Below are positions 55,419 through 64,000 of a DNA stretch of 64,000 nucleotides, one piece after another. Under the pieces are notes generated by a model. The model ran no database searches and was not told where the DNA came from. It worked only from the letters and a program-made list of their open reading frames with translations. The DNA is taken from the NCBI GenBank assembly GCA_010094045.1, contig ML986591.1, positions 203,965 to 267,964 of the forward strand. The letters run 5' to 3'. The first letter of the stretch is position 1. Every line of letters begins with the position of its first letter. This DNA is from Lojkania enalia. Taxonomy: Eukaryota > Ascomycota > Dothideomycetes > Pleosporales. A program made the position numbers and the translations under genes.

Positions 55419-56483
55419 CTAAAAAAAGCCAACTAGATCCTTTCCACGCCACCATTGCCTCCATTTCGCTGTCCTCTTTGGGCTTATAAGTTCCGATCGC
55501 CGCAATTCTGTCTCGACATTTCCATTTGTCCAAGAGTCTCCGTTATATTTACCATTCTTGCCCTCCCTTACAACGCGAACGACAAGTTGCTCGTCTTTAT
55601 CTGGTGAGTGCGCGTAGTTAACCCGGCGCTTGTTGAAGATATAACCCTCCATAACGACAGTAATATTAGCATCCAAAGTCTTCACACACTGTGCTAAATA
55701 CCAATTCCGCCACAACTCCGCATCAAAGACATGTCTCCCATTCAGCATCGACCACTTCCGAACTTGGCCTTGGCATCCGACAGTCGTGAGGTTCGGCACT
55801 CGAGACTTGAGCTCTTTGATCGCAACATCATACCAACTTCGGTCGGGACGCATGCCAAAAAAGGTGACCGATTGTAGACACTCGATCTGTTCGGGCGCAA
55901 TGCTTTCAAGATGGTCAAGCCATGGACGAACTTCTTGAGGATGGATGCACACAGACGTTCCCCGGCGGAAGAATTCTTGAGTCTCGCTGTGGATGAGTTT
56001 GCACGTTTGCGAGAGGGCGACGAAACCGGATGATTCTGGAGGCGAGTAGATGCGGTAAGCGCATCGTTCGCTTTCTTCACATAGACCGGACCATTTAGGA
56101 TTGAGACATAGCATCGGATAGTCTGGGTGTGGCGCTTGGCAGGGTGACCAGAAAAAGCGCGGCGGACGCCAATTACCATTGATCCATTGACCTTCCTTGT
56201 GTCGATAGACATGCATGAGGGTCGCATTAGATATGTAGCTATAAATGTGAAGGCGTAACTCGGTTGGTAGGCCCATGAATGTCGCTTGAGGATTAGCGGG
56301 TTCACGCCAGGTCGAAGGAGATATAGGATCGACAGCAGGAGATTTGCGTTTTGACCCAGTCTTGCGTGGAATAGCTTTTCTAGGTTTGACAAGCAAATCG
56401 GTTTTTCCCTTCCCTTTAGTCCGGTGCTGTATAGTGAGGCTAGGCTTGAGAGGAATTTTGCGAGTTTGTAGAGTGGGCGCCAT
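55419..56483 (-). CDS. F-box-like/2EXR-type fungal protein of unknown function
   Basis: A single exon of 354 residues. The N-terminal 60 residues are basic and probably disordered (KRKSPAVDP). Residue 68 onward reads ATFMGLPTELRLHIYSYI, the LPxELRxxIY helix of the large fungal 2EXR/F-box-like group, followed by VALSQTCKLIHSETQEFF, the second hallmark helix. A Trp-rich middle and C-terminus (AKWRQWWRGKDLVGFF) complete it. The group is expanded in filamentous fungi and mostly uncharacterised; a substrate-adaptor role for SCF ubiquitin ligases is possible but unproven. Confidence 0.78.
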   Translation of the reverse strand: MAPTLQTRKIPLKPSLTIQHRTKGKGKTDLLVKPRKAIPRKTGSKRKSPAVDPISPSTWREPANPQATFMGLPTELRLHIYSYISNATLMHVYRHKEGQWINGNWRPPRFFWSPCQAPHPDYPMLCLNPKWSGLCEESERCAYRIYSPPESSGFVALSQTCKLIHSETQEFFRRGTSVCIHPQEVRPWLDHLESIAPEQIECLQSVTFFGMRPDRSWYDVAIKELKSRVPNLTTVGCQGQVRKWSMLNGRHVFDAELWRNWYLAQCVKTLDANITVVMEGYIFNKRRVNYAHSPDKDEQLVVRVVREGKNGKYNGDSWTNGNVETELRRSELISPKRTAKWRQWWRGKDLVGFF

Positions 56484-57292
56484 TGCTCAAGGAGAATGCT
56501 GGATGAGGTTGACTCTTCTCTGTCACAGCTGGAGCAAGTAGCTGTATTTATCTTCTCTAATATGAGCGGTGGTGCCTCGAAGGATAAGCTTAGCGTCAGG
56601 CAACAACTCGTGCTATTACCAAAAGCACAGGCGCTAAGACGGTATCGCGGTTTCACGTGAATAGGTGCCTACACTAGTACGAAGAGGAGCAAGCTTTATT
56701 ATTCAGCATGAAAGGACAGACATATCGATTGATACTTGCAATTGTTGTCATCAAGCCTAGATCTGGCTATCGCTGGGTATTGCTACGATGTGTAACGTCG
56801 TGGCTTTGCGTGGTTGGGTCAAGTTATAGTGCGCTCAAGCAGGTGAGCACACGACTCAAATAACCCGCTTATAGATACCGGGTTGCAAAGTTGCTGCAAT
56901 TGCTTAACAAGCCACAGAGATAGGGCGGAAGACATTCGGCATTGTTCAGTTAATTGTGTAGGGGTGATAATCTGCACGAGAGCAGCACACAAACATGCCA
57001 AGCCAGTAAACTTTCGGTCCGAGTTAACATGCCTAGCTGTTGACAACCCTTCACAATGCAGCTGGATACATTTAACACAATGTCCTTTTACTGGCATCAT
57101 AGACGGCTTATATCACCTACCCTCGTTATTTATATGACCAAGCGACGTTTAATCGAGACCGATCCGTCTCCGCCCCCGCCGCCGCGCGCCAATCTGCAAT
57201 AGATTTAGATTCCGAGTAACTGGCGTTAATCCGTTGCTGTTTCATTTCCATATCAACAGTACGACACTATAATTCCGAAATCCATTATTAAG
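56484..57292. promoter_or_regulatory. Divergent promoter region, 2EXR gene / 57293 gene
   Basis: Both flanking genes start here. An AT-rich centre with opposed short frames (56819-57100 and 56883-57137) and no motif. Confidence 0.5.
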
Positions 57293-58192
57293 ATGCAGGA
57301 CCTTAAGTCTTCCAAGTGGGCGCCTCGAACACCGGCTGAACAACAAGCCTTCAGTAGGACTGAACGGCTCAAGCAGGACAAGGAGAAAGCATCAAGGCTG
57401 CTGAGTAGGCTACGATGGAAAGCTGAATCCCTCATGGCATCGTATAATCGAGCGATGGATATATTGCGGTCAGAAACAGGCAACGGGCATATGAATGCAC
57501 ACTCCGAACATTGCTATGCTTTCGCGCTAGGCACGAGTAGTGTAAGACCATCCAAGCTGAGCGCTTTCCAGCTCCCCCAGCAAGCTAACGCCGCCAAGAA
57601 ACAAGCAGAATCCATGTTCAAGGTCGATTTCTTTGAGTTCTACACTCTTCTCGAACGCTACATTACCCTCTGCCTTGCGGTCCTTGGTGTAAATGTCTCC
57701 TCCGGCTCGAATGGGATTGGAGAGAACGTTAATGCCCTACGGTACATCACGAACCCCGACCTACAACGCACAAGGCCTTTAGCATCGCACCAATTCCACG
57801 CCAATTTACTTACAGCTCTCGATCAACCCAATAGCCCCCTCGCTTCATCCTTCGGTAACCAGGACGTCCGCATTCAGCTCAGTATAGCGAAGGACTATAG
57901 GAATCGCTGGAAGGATGATAACGAGCAATTGACCGGCAACCGTACAATTGGATCTGTCTGGGGCTCTGAAGACGAGCCTAAGAGGCAACCCGTCAAACTG
58001 GAAAACTTGGAGCTATTGCATATGCTCACCGTTATTTTGGCTGGGTGCGAATATGCATTGAAAACTGTTCAGGGCTCTAGCTCAGACGCCAATTTACCAT
58101 ATACTACGTCGGCCTTTGAACAGCATTACGGAGCCGTGGACACTGAATATGCTCCGATGGAATATCTCGACGATCCGATGGACTTAGACTAA
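57293..58192 (+). CDS. Conserved-looking fungal protein of unknown function
   Basis: A single exon of 299 residues. Residues 10-60 are helical and basic (AEQQAFSRTERLKQDKEKAS, likely coiled coil). The central part (about 105-130, FFEFYTLLERYITLCLAVLG) is a helix-rich hydrophobic segment, too mixed for a clear membrane span. It ends with an acidic tail (MEYLDDPMDLD). Composition and codon use look genuine. I do not recognise a family and give no function. Confidence 0.7.
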   Translation: MQDLKSSKWAPRTPAEQQAFSRTERLKQDKEKASRLLSRLRWKAESLMASYNRAMDILRSETGNGHMNAHSEHCYAFALGTSSVRPSKLSAFQLPQQANAAKKQAESMFKVDFFEFYTLLERYITLCLAVLGVNVSSGSNGIGENVNALRYITNPDLQRTRPLASHQFHANLLTALDQPNSPLASSFGNQDVRIQLSIAKDYRNRWKDDNEQLTGNRTIGSVWGSEDEPKRQPVKLENLELLHMLTVILAGCEYALKTVQGSSSDANLPYTTSAFEQHYGAVDTEYAPMEYLDDPMDLD

Positions 58193-58614
58193 GTGACGTG
58201 ATGAGCACCTAGAAAGGAACAGCACGTTCTTGGCTCGATCATCTATTGTGTTGGTAATATCAAAACATGTAGAAGGAATTATTTTGCTTCTATATAGACA
58301 GCGCCGTAAGTGGATCTTACACGCTGCGTAGCAGAGAGTTTGCATGTTTAGTTTACGATACCCCCCTATTGTTATCAGTTTATTCACCTATTTACAGCAC
58401 TAGCGTACAGTCCTCGATTAAGTCCTCCTTTCATTATATTCTCGTATTCTGGCACTTGCATGGCGACAGCGGACTTTTATAAGTAGCGTTGAATGTTTCA
58501 GAAGGTATTGAGAATTTTGCAAAATCATATTTACAAGAAGGCTAGTATCAATACCTACCAGAGGCTTCTCCAACCTGTGATCCCTTCCGTCCCATTTCAA
58601 AGCCCACGGTCTAT
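58193..58614. other. Convergent 3' spacer
   Basis: 3' ends of two convergent genes; no other feature is seen. Confidence 0.6.
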
Positions 58615-59655
58615 TTACAAGCCGCTTTCTAATCTTTCCTCAATGCCTCCCACAGCCTCAATCGGGCTGCGTTCTCCCGTTTCAATTCCAACCTTCGCAC
58701 AGAGCTCTTCATTAATAATGCTGTCATCCTCCAATAGACTATCCGCTCTTACCCTTCTTTCCTCCAGCGCCTCTCCAGCCTCCGTTCTCCGCCTTTCTTC
58801 CTCCATCTCCCACCTACACCTCTCCAAACACTCCCAACAAACACCCCTTTTGCAGACCCTAACATCATACTTCCATTCATCCCTATTCAACATCTCTCGG
58901 CAGTGCTCGCAATCCATTGGTATCACAACCGTCTCTAGATCACCCTTCCGCCGTGCTATACTCAAGCCCTTACTACTCCTCGTCATGAACATCTCATTCC
59001 CCTCCCCATCTAGAGATTCGTCCACCCCATCGAAAATCACCACCCGATCAACTTTGCACCACCACGCTGGCCGAGTAGTCTTCTCGGTCCTCGCGCACAC
59101 AGATGAGCCGCTGAAGGGAGTTAGTTGCGCTTGTGGGGGCGGGAGTATGCAGCCATTTAGCATTGGGCGGGGCGGCGTGAAGACGCGGACCCTTTCCTCT
59201 TTTTCTTTCTTTGGGGAGAGGTTGAGGCGATCTTTGAGTAGTTGGGTGGGCGATTTGAGGGTAGCTCTGTTCTGGCTAGATGAGTTGCGGATTTGGTCGA
59301 AGCGCAGCTCGAGTTCAGATTTTGGTCTGTCGGTGGATGATGTGGGGTTTGAGAGGTCGAGCTCTGCTGGCCTGCGTAGACGGCGGGGTGTGGAGCCAGT
59401 TTCTGTTGATGCTGATGTCGATGTTGTTGAACTCTTTGATGGTGAGGATCCATGCTTCGAAGGTACAGATGATTGTTTAGATGGCGTGGGTTCGGCCTCA
59501 GAGTCCGACAGAAACACGCCGGAGTCGCGGTCTCGCTGATTGGATTGAGTATTGCCTTTGCCTTGTCCTTCCTCTAGACTGTGCTCGGGACCGTGGCTGT
59601 TGATGGGCGACATAGTGATCGCCTCTGCGTACAGAGCGTTGGACTGGTCCGTCAT
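58615..59655 (-). CDS. Uncharacterised protein with a C-terminal cysteine cluster
   Basis: A single exon of 346 residues starting at the first ATG (MTDQSNALYAE). The first 160 residues are disordered, Ser/Thr/Pro/Glu-rich with basic patches (STPRRLRRPAEL). The C-terminal half is globular: RPAWWCKVDRVVIFDG, then CEHCREML, then VCKRGVCWECLERC, a spacing (CxxC ... C-x4-C-x2-C) that could hold zinc, followed by a charged helix (RWEMEEERRRTEAGE). No family is recognised. An antisense frame of similar length exists but is Ser/Leu-rich with no structure, so the minus strand is preferred. Confidence 0.65.
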   Translation of the reverse strand: MTDQSNALYAEAITMSPINSHGPEHSLEEGQGKGNTQSNQRDRDSGVFLSDSEAEPTPSKQSSVPSKHGSSPSKSSTTSTSASTETGSTPRRLRRPAELDLSNPTSSTDRPKSELELRFDQIRNSSSQNRATLKSPTQLLKDRLNLSPKKEKEERVRVFTPPRPMLNGCILPPPQAQLTPFSGSSVCARTEKTTRPAWWCKVDRVVIFDGVDESLDGEGNEMFMTRSSKGLSIARRKGDLETVVIPMDCEHCREMLNRDEWKYDVRVCKRGVCWECLERCRWEMEEERRRTEAGEALEERRVRADSLLEDDSIINEELCAKVGIETGERSPIEAVGGIEERLESGL

Positions 59656-60752
59656 AATCCTCAAACAAGTACATATAAAACCCGTAAATATACTCCACAG
59701 AATAGAGTAGACACACTACCGTCACGAAATAAGACAAGACAAGAAACATCTTGAGAGACCGGCTCCAAGGGCCGCGCACCTAATATACACGAGGAGAAAT
59801 GATGATTCAAGGGTGCGCTGAACGGATGATAGGCAAGGGATTCGAGATTATTCGAACAGAGGGTAGGACCCTGGGTAAATGCGCCTATTTTTACTCTCCG
59901 GCGCTGCAAGGCCATGCGGTGCGGACGCCGCATTGAGGGCCGCAGGACATCTAACACCTGACACAGCCCTCGTTTCTTCCCGACAGGGGGTAGCGCCAAA
60001 CGTATCCCTGCGGCGGCCCCATGTTTCAAGCCACTACATCGCGAATCAGAACGTAGGACGGACACTATCGCGAACACTTTTGCGGTGTTTGACAAGCTGA
60101 CGCGATTCATAGCCGTCGGGAATTTATTGCTGGGGCACGCCTCATCAGGGCCCCGCTAGGCTGAACAATGGGGGTTATGCCGGGGTCGGCTGGTGAGGTG
60201 AGAATAGGCGGATTCTAGAATGTTGGGCTGGGTGCTGGTGTCGGGGGATAGGATGGTGTGAGAAGTGGGTGGTTCTTGCGGATGCGGTTTCGCGTGCGTG
60301 TTGCGTTATGGGGGTCCACGCAGCGACGCATATCCGGTGCATGTGTCTGTTGAACTCACCCATGTACTCTTAATGTCCGATACGAGTATGCGCTTGATAT
60401 GAGCTGATGATAGTGAGGACTAGGTATCTCGCAAGAATACGAAGGGCGTGTAGGTTTACCCCTTGAAGATGTCTTGCGGATTAATAGTCGGGCCGTATGA
60501 GGTTTATGCGTTAACGACGACACGCCTGAGGGTTTGTCGAGGCTGAGTTCACTCCTAATATTTTATTTCGGGCGTGAGGGAGCTAGTTGGATGGATGTTG
60601 TGAAGGCTGTTGGCCTGACGTTTGTGGCGAGGATGTATGCCTCGACGAAAAATGAAGGGTGACGTGGTCGATTTGTCTGTCGAGATTATCGTCTCAAACC
60701 TTCTCGTACGCGTTGCTTTCCAGGGTGTACTTAGTGCCAGGGCCTAGGCTCG
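59656..60752. other. Intergenic, no gene recognised
   Basis: A GC-rich portion (59870-60330) with overlapping frames on both strands and no motif. The left end likely carries the promoter of the minus-strand 58615-59655 gene. Confidence 0.5.
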
Positions 60753-62678
60753 TCATGATGCTATAGTGTCTCTCGTTGCAAGCCTCCGGCCTATAGGTGT
60801 CATCGCCATCTTTACCTTCATTGAATCGGCCGCGATCCGCATATCCACCATCTGCGGTACTTCAGGAACCGAATTCCGATCTTGCACGGTCAATCCGTGG
60901 AAGAGTAGTGGCAAACTCGACGTCTTCCAAGGATCGTCTCGTCTCGTTAACCATATGGTCAAACACATGAAAACCATGCTCCCTCCGACAACAAAATGCG
61001 TAGCTCCGAGGTAGTAGAAGTGGATGTCGTAGAATGTCTCGTAATTATAAGTTGTTCCGTTGGCGTACGAGTACGTCCAATTCCCATCATCAGCCTTGAA
61101 GGGCAATTGTCGTACTCCCTGAGTCATCATGATCGCCGTGTTGTTCACGGTCGTCTCGAGCCATTCATACGTTTCGTTCTTCAGTCCAGAGGAGACCGTC
61201 TGAAAGACAGCGTTGGCAAAGAGGTTGTCGACAGACCAGCCATATAGGGTTTTGTAAACTTCCCCTGTCATCCCGATTGAGCTGGAATTAAGGAGATTCT
61301 GGAGTCCTAGTTGTGCAGTCGGGTGCACCCAGTGCGTGCATCTCTCGTCGCTAGCATTGTGGATTTGCGTTCCGTTCAGCCAGCATTCCGGAGGCGTAAG
61401 AAGTATGAGGTTAGTTTGATTATACTCTGTTCGCGCAGATTCTGACATGTTAGTCCAAATGGTTGGATTTGGTTCGTAAAGTGTGTAGTTGGTCATATTC
61501 GAATTCTTGAAAGTGCCAACAGCCCAATAGAGCACGCACTGAATAGCGACAGGATCTCCTCCGTCAAGGAGGAACGGGTTTGTAATGGCCTGAAAGTTGG
61601 ATATCAGAGGCCCAACATCCGCAAATAGATCATTGGAAGGATAGGTGGTGCTAGAAGACATGTTGAGCAAGCCGTCTTCCTTACGTAGATGTGGTCCACC
61701 GGGCAGACTGTACACATCGGGATCGCTTCTGTCCAACTGGCTTGTTACATCGTGGCACACCTTGTCTACACCGATAGTCTGGTAGGCGCCGAACGTGCAG
61801 TTGCCTGTCATGCAAATTACAGGAAGTGAACTTCCAGCCCAGAAGAGACTTGCTGTGTATGACATGCCGAAGCTGATAGCGGTAACCATAGATGGCCAAG
61901 GAAGCTGGTCTCCGGGTTCCTCGCCAGTCGTGTACATATTAAACGTCGCATAGTTATTAGTCCGTGGTAGAGTTGCTATTTCCCCGCTAACCTCCAGCCG
62001 CTGGGTGGTATCAACGACGTTCTGGGCTAGAGTGTCCATAGTTAGGGCTGCTACGGTCAAGAAAGCTCCGATCGAAGCAAAATGCCATAGCTTCAAGTGC
62101 CAGAGTAGCCTCAAGGATCCAAGCGTTCCACGACTGGCTTCATCAAATACGTCCATATCCGTAAGTCTTCGGTAGTCCCAAAAACGCTTCCACTTTAATT
62201 GCCCTAGTGAACCGGCGATTGGGATCATAGCTGCCCCCTTGATGATTGTGATCATCAAGGCAATGTTTGAATTCAGCGTCCAAGGTTGGTTCCAGCTGGA
62301 TTCTCTCGATCCATCGTATACCCCGAGTAGTGCAATCATAGCAAGATGAGCAGCTATGGCTAAAACACATGCGGATGACTCCCAGAGCCAAAGTCGTTGG
62401 ATATGGTGAGAAATTCTGTGTCGGAGCTTGCGGGGTCGGGCTGGGAGGCTATCAGCAGGCTGATAATCGAAGGTGTGATGATAGCCTTTGGCTGAAGGAC
62501 TTTGGGGACGATGATGCTGCCATTTTCCACTTGCTGTGACATAGTCGACTGGAGGCGAGAATAAAGGGTGACTCGAGCTGTAGGATGAAGTGGATGATGG
62601 CGTGTATGGGGAGAAAGGCGTTGGAGGCGAGAAAGTCCCGCCTGTTGTAACAGGCGGAATGTTGAAATAAGTCGCCAT
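60753..62678 (-). CDS. DUF3176-like large fungal membrane protein
   Basis: A single exon of 641 residues. A disordered Ser/Pro/Tyr-rich N-terminus (1-85) leads to three membrane spans: LWLWESSACVLAIAAHLAMI (about 93-118), NIALMITIIKGAAMIPIAG (about 135-157) and LWHFASIGAFLTVAALTMDT (about 197-220). A large extracellular or lumenal domain of about 340 residues follows with many N-glycosylation sites (for example NMTNYT, NQTN, NNTA, NGT) and paired cysteines. The last span (FVVGGSMVFMCLTIWLT) is near 575-592. The WESS/A.AH.A..LL.Y-type opening and SLGQLKWKRF loop match a DUF3176-type family widespread in filamentous ascomycetes, function unknown. Intact. Confidence 0.82.
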   Translation of the reverse strand: MATYFNIPPVTTGGTFSPPTPFSPYTPSSTSSYSSSHPLFSPPVDYVTASGKWQHHRPQSPSAKGYHHTFDYQPADSLPARPRKLRHRISHHIQRLWLWESSACVLAIAAHLAMIALLGVYDGSRESSWNQPWTLNSNIALMITIIKGAAMIPIAGSLGQLKWKRFWDYRRLTDMDVFDEASRGTLGSLRLLWHLKLWHFASIGAFLTVAALTMDTLAQNVVDTTQRLEVSGEIATLPRTNNYATFNMYTTGEEPGDQLPWPSMVTAISFGMSYTASLFWAGSSLPVICMTGNCTFGAYQTIGVDKVCHDVTSQLDRSDPDVYSLPGGPHLRKEDGLLNMSSSTTYPSNDLFADVGPLISNFQAITNPFLLDGGDPVAIQCVLYWAVGTFKNSNMTNYTLYEPNPTIWTNMSESARTEYNQTNLILLTPPECWLNGTQIHNASDERCTHWVHPTAQLGLQNLLNSSSIGMTGEVYKTLYGWSVDNLFANAVFQTVSSGLKNETYEWLETTVNNTAIMMTQGVRQLPFKADDGNWTYSYANGTTYNYETFYDIHFYYLGATHFVVGGSMVFMCLTIWLTRRDDPWKTSSLPLLFHGLTVQDRNSVPEVPQMVDMRIAADSMKVKMAMTPIGRRLATRDTIAS

Positions 62679-64000
62679 TGACGATCAACTGGATTAAATG
62701 TGAATATCGAAAAGCATGCCTCAGGACTGTCCAGCACAAGGACAATGGTGGATTATCAATGCCCAACCCCAGCCTTCTCCTCGGGAAGATTTGCGAGCAG
62801 GCACATGGCCGCATATCGACAGCTTTAGATAGCGATCAAGCCATGTGTTTTACAGGTGGCTTATGCCACACGGTAGAGGCAGCATAGCGTGATAGTAGAG
62901 TGAACGTTAACCTGTTATTGCAATAGATGGGTAGAACTATCTTGGCTGACGCTAAAGCTAAAGCATCCCAACTAGGTTCAAAAGCCTATTCTTTCCCTTT
63001 TTCGCATTCAGCTGGCGGTTCTAGTCGAAATAGTGGCACCTGTGGTGTACCATTGAGGGAATTGGATGGCGAAATCTAGGCGTCCAGCTGAGTCGGATAC
63101 GAGGATTTCTGTCCTCTGATTGGGTGATAGCGAAAGCGCTTTTGATCGCTGCTCCCGCCTGGGTCCGGAACGTAATTTCGGCGTGGATGGCGGATATAGC
63201 AAGTCTGGCTAACGCTATAGAACTATCTAGGGTTGATTGTACATATATTTTAGAAGTCTGGACCCCACAAATCGACAGATACTACGGTAATAAATGAGTG
63301 TTAATGTTCAACGAAGGCCCTTTGTCGCGAAGATCCCTACAGCCACTACCACATCCGCTATCAACAGCAATATTGAGGGTAGAAGATGTTCGAACCAACC
63401 ATTCGAGACCTGCAAGAGCATCATCCATGCTGTACATCAAGAAATATATCGACTACAATATCTTTGGAAATCAAATGACCGGAAATGATTGCTTCCGCAT
63501 GCGTCGTCTGTCCCCTTCGCCACATCAATGGTCTGTATCGTTTTGCCATTGCTTCGAACAACTTACTAGGCAAAGTTCGGCCGGAGTGTAGGGTAATACT
63601 AATATCAAATGGATTCTTGTCGTCTTTATCGTGTGCCCAGTTGCCAGGCGGTTCCAAGACTATGCCTTGCCTACGTCACAACCGAGGTGAACGCGTACTA
63701 TGCCAGACTAGTTCTAGATTAGACATTGCTTTTGTTGGATACAGAGTTCCACACACGACAACATAACGTTTTTCTTCTTGAATAACATCAAATTCCCTCA
63801 ATGACTCGTGTTACACGCAGTCCCAGAGCTTTCAATCGAAGCAATTCTATACTACGTCGTAACTAAGTTCTAACGGTGGATTCTCCATTACACGAGCAAT
63901 ATTCTCGAAGATATACGCTCCGGCAAACCCGGAAAGCACCAAACACCAAGGTCAAAGCGACCCAAACTCTATACCGACAACATAATTCCATTCTTGAAGA
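62679..64000. other. Intergenic at window end, no gene recognised
   Basis: The left part is probably the promoter of the DUF3176-like gene. Short frames at 63008-63202, 63298-63591 and 63421-63657 overlap across strands, and the last one lacks an ATG. No motif, RNA gene or repeat seen. Confidence 0.5.

Noticed and set aside
55742..56656. 304-codon minus-strand frame overlapping the 2EXR gene
   Set aside because: A second frame on the same strand through the same region; the 55419-56483 frame carries the LPxELRxxIY motif.
58493..59539. 348-codon plus-strand frame opposite the 58615-59655 gene
   Set aside because: Ser/Leu-rich low-information translation with no domain; the minus strand has a structured Cys-containing half.
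1..64000. tRNA, rRNA, CRISPR array, transposon ends or target duplications
   Set aside because: None was seen on reading; a tRNA or repeat scan was not possible, so absence is not proven.

Overview
The window is nuclear DNA of a filamentous ascomycete (Pezizomycotina). The evidence is eukaryotic genes with short GT-AG introns (about 44-126 bp, several with CTAAC/ACTAAT-like branch points), ascomycete-specific families (WSC, CFEM, CYSTM, CYP52-like P450, DUF3176-like membrane protein) and TGG-to-TAG decay in one pseudogene that would fit old repeat-induced point mutation. A class such as Leotiomycetes is a guess from overall protein resemblance and was not tested.

Layout. 1-2459: the 3' part of a large uncharacterised protein gene. 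4262-5880: a CYP52-like cytochrome P450. 5881-9333: gene-poor, with one decayed pseudogene. 9334-25757: a housekeeping block with the ribosome-quality-control ligase listerin (RKR1/LTN1), the TFIIH helicase RAD3/XPD, ornithine decarboxylase antizyme, a nucleolar FKBP prolyl isomerase and the translesion polymerase REV1. 26276-27001: a Yippee/Mis18-type zinc protein. 28320-31263: a WSC-domain locus with one decayed and one intact copy, the intact copy ending in a Cys/Trp-rich tandem repeat. 32552-35504: an NDR-type AGC kinase. 35505-41484: gene-poor, with remnants of membrane-anchored proteins. 41485-43268: a fungal multispan membrane protein. 44078-44533: a CYSTM peptide. 45621-48844: SR-type factor srp1 head-to-head with poly(A)-binding NAB2. 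49298-51114: HEM14, protoporphyrinogen oxidase. 51846-52273: a small secreted CFEM-like protein. 52880-53444: a MARVEL-domain protein. 55419-62678: four further genes of unknown or loosely known role.

Relations. Three head-to-head pairs with compact shared promoters stand out: listerin/RAD3 (377 bp), FKBP/REV1 (416 bp) and srp1/NAB2 (435 bp). No operon-like or biosynthetic cluster is evident. The most notable regulatory element is the antizyme gene: a 59-codon first frame ends in UCC-UGA and the antizyme domain continues in the +1 frame, so a programmed +1 ribosomal frameshift is required. Splice sites were assigned by eye from GT/AG sites, reading-frame continuity and family resemblance. Exon sets sum to whole codons for every spliced gene, but none was checked against transcripts.
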